NCBI GenBank assembly: GCA_003525525.1
Contig: DQED01000256.1
Span: 1-10,284, forward strand
Reading direction: 5' to 3'
Length of the DNA: 10,284 nt
Origin: Desulfovibrio sp.
GTDB lineage: Bacteria > Desulfobacterota > Desulfovibrionia > Desulfovibrionales > Desulfovibrionaceae
The position numbers were made by a program, and so were the translations under genes. Position 1 is the stretch's first letter. The number at the start of each line of letters is the position of its first letter. Below are positions 6,885-10,284 of this stretch, piece after piece. Under the pieces are notes generated by a model. That model had not been told where the DNA came from. It was given only the letters and a program-made list of their open reading frames with translations, and did not search any database.

Positions 6885-6922
6885 CCTCGCCTGGCCCGAC
6901 CGAGGACCGGGCGAGGTTTTTT
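6885..6922 (+). terminator. Intrinsic terminator at the end of the structured RNA
   Basis: A 10-bp stem CCTCGCCTGG/CCGGGCGAGG (6885-6894 and 6907-6916, one T-G pair) with a 12-nt loop is followed at once by TTTTTT (6917-6922). It closes the structured RNA and stands only 34 nt upstream of the htpX ATG, leaving no room for a normal htpX promoter after it. Some read-through is therefore likely to be needed for htpX expression. Confidence 0.88.
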
Positions 6923-6956
6923 GTATTCCCTAGAGACACGGAGGACCACACGCATC

Positions 6957-7811
6957 ATGAGCAGCCAGATCAAGACAGCCCTGCTCCTCGGACTGTTGAC
7001 CGCGCTCATCCTCGTCGTCGGCCAGGCCATGGGCGGCCGGCAAGGCCTCGTCATCGCCTTTTTCATGGCCCTGGTCATGAACCTCGGCAGCTACTGGTTT
7101 TCGGACAAGATCGTGCTGTCCATGTACGGCGCGCGGGAGCTCTCCCCGGCCGACGCCCCGGGCCTGCACGCCATGGTCGAGGAACTGGCGCACAATGCCG
7201 GCATCCCCAAGCCCCGGGTCATGATCGTGCCCCAGGAGGCCCCCAACGCCTTCGCCACGGGCCGCAATCCCGAACACGGCGTGGTCTGCGTGACCGACGG
7301 CATCATGCGCCTGCTTTCCCCGGAAGAGCTGCGCGGCGTGCTCGCCCATGAGCTCGGCCACATCAAAAACCGCGACATCCTCGTCCAGTCCATCGCCGCC
7401 GTGCTCGGCGGGGCCGTGGTCATGATGGCCAACATGCTGCAATGGGGAGCGATTTTCGGCATGGGCCGCAGCAATGACGAGGAAGGCGGCGGCTCCGGCG
7501 TGCTTGGCGGGCTGCTCATGGCCATCCTCGCGCCCATCGCGGCGTCGCTGATCCAGATGGCCATCTCGCGCTCGCGGGAATACCTGGCCGACGCCACGGG
7601 CGCGCGCATCTCCGGCACGCCGCTGGCCCTGGCAGGGGCGCTTGGCAAGCTCGAAACCTACGCCCAGCGCATCCCCATGCACGCCAATCCGGCCACGGAA
7701 AACATGTTCATCGTCAATCCCTTCGCCGGCATGTCCATGGCGTCGCTCTTTTCCACCCATCCGCCCACCGAGGAACGCATCCGCCGCCTGCGCGAAATGG
7801 CCGGGCGGTAA
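6957..7811 (+). CDS. htpX: HtpX family membrane zinc metalloprotease
   Basis: The 284-aa protein is of normal HtpX length (M48B family). Two N-terminal membrane segments (about 7-24 and 29-46) precede the catalytic region with the zinc motif HELGH (131-135). The third ligand is Glu208 in [12 protein letters not shown] second pair of membrane segments lies between (about 143-160 and 183-202), and the conserved tail [14 protein letters not shown] (265-278) is present. HtpX degrades misfolded inner-membrane proteins with the active site facing the cytoplasm, usually as a stress-induced partner of FtsH. The start at 6957 is supported by GGAGGA (6940-6945), with a rather long 11-nt spacing. An upstream in-frame extension would include the terminator and is rejected. 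No heat-shock sigma promoter is evident just upstream; the nearest upstream element is the structured RNA and its terminator. Confidence 0.95.
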   Translation: MSSQIKTALLLGLLTALILVVGQAMGGRQGLVIAFFMALVMNLGSYWFSDKIVLSMYGARELSPADAPGLHAMVEELAHNAGIPKPRVMIVPQEAPNAFATGRNPEHGVVCVTDGIMRLLSPEELRGVLAHELGHIKNRDILVQSIAAVLGGAVVMMANMLQWGAIFGMGRSNDEEGGGSGVLGGLLMAILAPIAASLIQMAISRSREYLADATGARISGTPLALAGALGKLETYAQRIPMHANPATENMFIVNPFAGMSMASLFSTHPPTEERIRRLREMAGR

Positions 7812-7827
7812 CGGAAAGGGGGGAGGA

Positions 7828-7995
7828 GGGGAGATGCCTCCGGCGGCCAGGAGGGGCCGGGGGCCCCTCCTGGACCACCCCGATAAGGGAGGGGATTTTC
7901 TCCCCAAACGCGTCACTGCTGCGCACGCGCGAGGCGACGGACCGGAAAGGGAGTCCAGAGGGCGGCAGCCCTTTGGCCGCCGGAGGCGTCTCCCC
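7828..7995. repeat. Compound inverted repeat, dispersed intergenic-repeat type
   Basis: Terminal arms of 22 nt at 7828-7849 and 7974-7995 are inverted copies with one mismatch (core GCCTCCGGCGGCC / GGCCGCCGGAGGC). Inside the left arm is a perfect hairpin CCAGGAGGGGCC-GGG-GGCCCCTCCTGG (7847-7873). The right arm has a matching hairpin CCAGAGGGC-GGCA-GCCCTTTGG (7956-7977 region). The middle contains a GGGGA/TCCCC stem. The design resembles the GC-rich palindromic repeats scattered between genes in Desulfovibrio-type genomes. There is no coding capacity. Confidence 0.6.
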
Positions 7996-8027
7996 CCTTT
8001 GCCCCCGCCTCTCTGCTCCGCATATCA

Positions 8028-8060
8028 AAAGCCCCCCGCGACGGCGTCGCGGGGGGCTTT
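8028..8060. terminator. Bidirectional intrinsic terminator between convergent genes
   Basis: AAAGCCCCCCGCGAC (8028-8042), a 3-nt loop GGC, and a perfect 15-nt inverted copy (8046-8060) form a very stable hairpin with A and T tracts on both sides. It lies between htpX (plus, ending 7811) and the NYN gene (minus, ending 8081) and should stop transcription from both. Confidence 0.9.
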
Positions 8061-8080
8061 GTTGATCGGGCTGCGGACGG

Positions 8081-8662
8081 TTAGCGGGCCACGTCCTGGG
8101 CGAAGTCGTCGATCCAGTAGATGCGGTCCGCCCGGCATTGCAGGTCGGTGGACACGCCGTTTTTGAACACGAGCAGTTCGAAGCGTTTGTTTTTTTCCGT
8201 GAGGTACTCCACGGCGTCGAGCAGGTCGCTGTCGCCGGAGGAGAGGATGAGCGTGTCGTAGTTCTCGATGTGGGTCAGGGCCAACGTGGCCAGGCCCACG
8301 TCCACGCCTTTCTGCTGTTCGCGGCTCAGACGGTGCTTGTGGTCGTTGGGGCAGGACACCGGCACCTTGCGGCGGCACTGCTCGCAGTAGAGTTCGCTGA
8401 TTTCGCTCGAGCGCAGTTCGTAGAGCTTGGTGATGATTTTCGGGCCAAGCGGCGGGGCGCTGCGCATCCAGTTGTAGAAGGCGACTTGCGCATCAGGAGT
8501 CGGAGTCGGCACGGAATTGAGATAATACGCTCTCCAAAGGGGGGTATCAAATTCCAGCTTGTTTCTCAGTTTGACATAATCAATGCTGTAATCGCGACTG
8601 TAGATGGATTGTCCCCGATACATGTAGCCGGCATCGATCAGCCAGAGCTTGCGTTCATTCAT
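8081..8662 (-). CDS. NYN/LabA-type PIN-like domain protein, putative ribonuclease, with zinc-binding-like insert
   Basis: The 193-aa protein has the order of a NYN domain (PIN-like nuclease fold, LabA/DUF88 group). It has a first strand with an acidic residue (KLWLIDAGYMYRG, Asp10), the central GVDVGLATLAL (119-129, Asp121) and the strand-loop YDTLILSSGDSDLLDAVEYL (135-154, Asp144 and Asp146). These acids would bind the metal. Between the first strand and GVDV lies C93-x2-C96 ... C104-x3-H108-x-H110, which could hold one zinc. The start at 8662 is chosen for AAGGA (8669-8673) at a 6-nt spacing and because domain homology begins there. The frame is open up to an ATG at 8749. The 5' half is less GC-rich than its neighbours. 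Family members are linked to RNA turnover, but the target is unknown. Confidence 0.85.
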   Translation of the reverse strand: MNERKLWLIDAGYMYRGQSIYSRDYSIDYVKLRNKLEFDTPLWRAYYLNSVPTPTPDAQVAFYNWMRSAPPLGPKIITKLYELRSSEISELYCEQCRRKVPVSCPNDHKHRLSREQQKGVDVGLATLALTHIENYDTLILSSGDSDLLDAVEYLTEKNKRFELLVFKNGVSTDLQCRADRIYWIDDFAQDVAR

Positions 8663-8867
8663 AGGCATTCCTTTTTCATATTCTTTATGGATTCGCGGAA
8701 AGAGCATCGTTGCGGCGAGCAACCCATACTCCGCTCCCCTTCTATACATGAAGTACAGGAATGCGGAAGAAGAAAAGTCGAGAAAATTGATGAAATTCTT
8801 TATTTTCAGCTAATTAGAAATGAAATCGGCGTGAGTGGCCGATGCGGCGCACGGCGTACGGGGGGAA
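8663..8867. other. AT-rich spacer upstream of the NYN gene
   Basis: About 200 nt, clearly richer in A and T than the rest of the window, with no credible gene. On the minus strand a possible -10 (TATAGA, about 8738-8743) is present without a good -35. This is the probable promoter region of the NYN gene, and I cannot place the promoter more exactly. Confidence 0.4.
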
Positions 8868-8912
8868 GGGCGGCGCGCCGACGCGACGGGATGTCGGACC
8901 GGCGCGCCGCCC
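8868..8912 (-). terminator. Strong hairpin after the methyltransferase gene, possible terminator without a T tract
   Basis: GGGCGGCGCGCCG (8868-8880) is perfectly inverted at 8900-8912, with a 19-nt loop that contains a small CGAC/GTCG stem. It begins 13 nt after the methyltransferase stop. Read on the minus strand it is followed by a C-rich run and no T tract, so it may be a weak or processing-type 3' end. Confidence 0.45.
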
Positions 8913-8925
8913 GAAGGAGGGCGGA

Positions 8926-9549
8926 TCAGGCTTTGCGCAGCGTTACCCAGACGCCGTAGGCGTCCATGGTCACGGTGGCGTCGGCGATGCCGGCCTCGGA
9001 AAGGACGCGGGGCAGGTAGCCCTCGGCCTTCCAGTTGTTGCGCGTGTCCTTTTCGCCGTCATCGGTCCATTTGGGCCGCATGGCGCGCACTTCCTCGAGG
9101 GGCTGGTAGCGGCTGAAACCGCAGCCGACCATGCCTGCGCCGCCCGGGGCCAGCACCCGGTAAAGCTCGGCGAAGGCGGCCACGTGGTCGTCCCAGAACG
9201 GCACCGAACCGCGGCTGATGAGCAGGTCCACCGACCCGCTTTCCAGGGGGATGGCGGTCACGTCGGCTTCGAGGAAGCGGAAGCGCTGCTCCGGCAGGCC
9301 GTGGCGCGCGACGTTTTCCCGGGCCAGTTCCAGGACCTCGGGCTTGGCGTCGAGGCCGACCATGGCCATCGGCGTGATCTTGGCCAGTTCGATGATGACG
9401 GCGGCGCTGCCCGTGCCGACATCCAGGCACAGGCCCTGGGATACGCCGAGATCCTCCACGATCTGGCGGGCCAGCAGCGGATACATGGGCGCGAAACGGT
9501 GGTTGGCGTCGTAGACGTAGAAATCCCGGTCGAACGTCGATTCGCTCAT
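8926..9549 (-). CDS. Class I SAM-dependent methyltransferase
   Basis: The 207-aa protein has a Rossmann-type methyltransferase core. Motif I is LDVGTGSAA (42-50), which binds SAM. The acidic end of strand 2 is GLDAKP (Asp67), motif III is EADVTAIPLESGSVDLLISRG (95-114), and the post-core strand is LAPGGAGMVGCGFSRYQP. The length is usual for small Methyltransf_11/25-type enzymes. The substrate cannot be read. The start at 9549 is supported by AGGAG 6 nt upstream; the frame is open further upstream only as a shadow of the neighbouring gene. It follows the substrate-binding protein gene by 26 nt on the same strand, so the two are probably co-transcribed. A role linked to the imported metal complex or its ligand is possible but unproven. 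Confidence 0.9.
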   Translation of the reverse strand: MSESTFDRDFYVYDANHRFAPMYPLLARQIVEDLGVSQGLCLDVGTGSAAVIIELAKITPMAMVGLDAKPEVLELARENVARHGLPEQRFRFLEADVTAIPLESGSVDLLISRGSVPFWDDHVAAFAELYRVLAPGGAGMVGCGFSRYQPLEEVRAMRPKWTDDGEKDTRNNWKAEGYLPRVLSEAGIADATVTMDAYGVWVTLRKA

Positions 9550-9575
9550 GGCGGCTCCTTGCATGCGCGGGGTTG

Positions 9576-10284
9576 TCAGGGCGCGACGGACTTGCCCGAA
9601 AGCAGCGCTTCGGCTGTCGCGTCGGTCAGGTCGACTTGGAGGAAGAGTTTGTAGAACGCCTTGGTCTCCTTGACCATGTCGTAGGGAAAAACCTCGGGAT
9701 AGAAGGCGTTTGCCAGCCATTTGATGCACAGCAGGCGCATGAACGACGGCGGCCGGTCGAACCAGCCGAAGGGCGTGTCCGGCAGCAGCAGCACGCGGCC
9801 GCTTTTGACCGCCGGAATCTCGCTCCAGGCCGGCGAGGACAGGAGCATGTCGCGGCATTTGGCGTCCTGGGCCAGGATGACCTGGGGCGCGAAGCCGGCC
9901 ACGTCCTCCATGGTCACGCGGTCCATGCCGTAACGGTTGGTCTGCGGTTTGGCGTAGACGTTGACGCCGCCGGCGAACTTTATGGCCAGGGTGTGGAAGG
10001 AGTCCGCGCCGTCGGTGTAGAGCCCGTCGCCGCCCTCGGCGTAGTAGACGCGCAGGCGCTTGGCTTCGGGAATCGTGGCCAGGCCCTTGCGGATGCCGGC
10101 AAGCGTGGCCTCGGCATAGGCGGCGAGCGCTGCGGCGCGCTCCGTGCGGCCGAGCGCGGCTCCGAGCACGCGCAGGGCCGGGGCGTAGTCCTCGGGCGAC
10201 TCGCTGTCGATGGCGACGACCGGGATGCGCTGTTCCTTGAAAAAGACGTTGAAGGCCGCCTGCGGCTTGGCCATGGAGCCCGTG
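9576..10284 (-). CDS. ABC transporter periplasmic substrate-binding protein, iron/siderophore/corrinoid type (N-terminus outside window)
   Basis: The frame enters from the right edge (TGSMAKPQAAFNVFF...) and ends at 9576, giving about 235 residues. The segment fits the C-terminal two thirds of a FepB/BtuF-like (periplasmic binding protein type 2) solute receptor. EQRIPVVAIDSESPEDY looks like the inter-lobe strand. A central helix region follows (RAAALAAYAEATLAGIRKGL), then VNVYAKPQTNRYGMDRVTMEDVAGFAPQVILAQD, and the LPDTPFGWFDRPPSFMRLLCIKWLANAFYP block seen in iron-type receptors of sulfate reducers. It would bind ligand in the periplasm for an ABC permease, presumably encoded outside the window. 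The ATG at 10274 is internal, because the frame remains open and conserved-looking to the edge. Confidence 0.85.
   Translation of the reverse strand, partial: TGSMAKPQAAFNVFFKEQRIPVVAIDSESPEDYAPALRVLGAALGRTERAAALAAYAEATLAGIRKGLATIPEAKRLRVYYAEGGDGLYTDGADSFHTLAIKFAGGVNVYAKPQTNRYGMDRVTMEDVAGFAPQVILAQDAKCRDMLLSSPAWSEIPAVKSGRVLLLPDTPFGWFDRPPSFMRLLCIKWLANAFYPEVFPYDMVKETKAFYKLFLQVDLTDATAEALLSGKSVAP

Larger units (their letters stand above)
6008..6922 (+). ncRNA. Large (~0.9 kb) structured RNA of unrecognised family
   Basis: No protein frame here is convincing on either strand. The plus strand instead shows dense stem-loops. It begins with ACCTC-GTAA-GAGGT (6011-6024), which has a GNRA loop. Four related units of about 200 nt follow, then an A/C-rich tail (6840-6871) and an intrinsic terminator (6885-6922). 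Further clear hairpins are TTCCG...CGGAA (6634-6650), GCCG-GAAA-CGGC (6661-6672), the 9-bp GAAGCGGCC...GGCCGCTTC (6572-6612) and the CCGG stem at 6798-6814. A greatly outnumbers T on this strand (19 to 1 in 6361-6420), as expected if A-rich loops are unpaired RNA. I compared it from memory with RNase P, tmRNA, SRP, 6S, group I/II introns, common riboswitches, OLE, GOLLD and ROOL and saw no convincing match. The function is unknown; it may act alone or as a leader of htpX. Confidence 0.75.

Noticed and set aside
6008..6922. Tandem known riboswitches (cobalamin, glycine, c-di-GMP)
   Set aside because: The conserved cores of these classes are not present in any of the four units as far as I can recall them.
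6930..7916. Minus-strand open frame of 328 codons opposite htpX
   Set aside because: Antisense shadow of htpX with Gly/His/Asp/Arg-rich low-complexity product and no recognisable domain.
8926..9858. 310-codon version of the methyltransferase
   Set aside because: The extra N-terminal part is an out-of-frame shadow of the substrate-binding protein gene. The ATG at 9549 has a good ribosome site and fits the family N-terminus.

Overview
The window is GC-rich, with long spurious open frames opposite most real genes. Gene content and intergenic repeat style suggest a Desulfovibrionaceae-type sulfate reducer (Desulfovibrio/Solidesulfovibrio-like). This is inference from protein style; no rRNA or marker gene is present to confirm it.

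Layout. Positions 1-5784 hold five co-directional minus-strand genes, read from right to left: a 580-aa multi-spanning membrane protein resembling a GT-C glycosyltransferase (5784-4042), a D-2-hydroxyacid dehydrogenase (3991-2993), a two-CBS-domain protein (2917-2456), an ArsB/NhaD-type ion transporter (2449-1112) and a second multi-spanning membrane protein that runs off the left edge (1102-1). The last three are packed with gaps of 6 and 9 nt and look like one translationally coupled unit.

Positions 5785-6956 carry no protein gene. The plus strand from about 6008 to 6922 looks like a roughly 0.9-kb highly structured RNA. It contains four tandem units of about 200 nt (hairpin phases 6074, 6295, 6501, 6702) whose stems are kept while their sequences change. 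It has GNRA-type loops, strong A-over-T excess in unpaired stretches, and a textbook intrinsic terminator at 6885-6922. I do not recognise it as any RNA family I know, and it is the most interesting object in the window. The terminator ends only 34 nt before the ATG of htpX, so the RNA may be an independent ncRNA, a giant regulatory leader of htpX, or both.

Positions 6957-7811 encode HtpX, a membrane zinc metalloprotease of envelope quality control. It is followed by a compound inverted repeat typical of dispersed intergenic repeats (7828-7995) and a perfect bidirectional terminator (8028-8060). That terminator is shared with a convergent minus-strand NYN/LabA-type putative nuclease carrying a candidate zinc-binding insert (8662-8081).

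After an AT-richer spacer, the right end has a minus-strand pair: the C-terminal part of a metal/siderophore-type ABC transporter substrate-binding protein (off the right edge to 9576) and a class I SAM-dependent methyltransferase (9549-8926). The methyltransferase is probably co-transcribed with the uptake gene.
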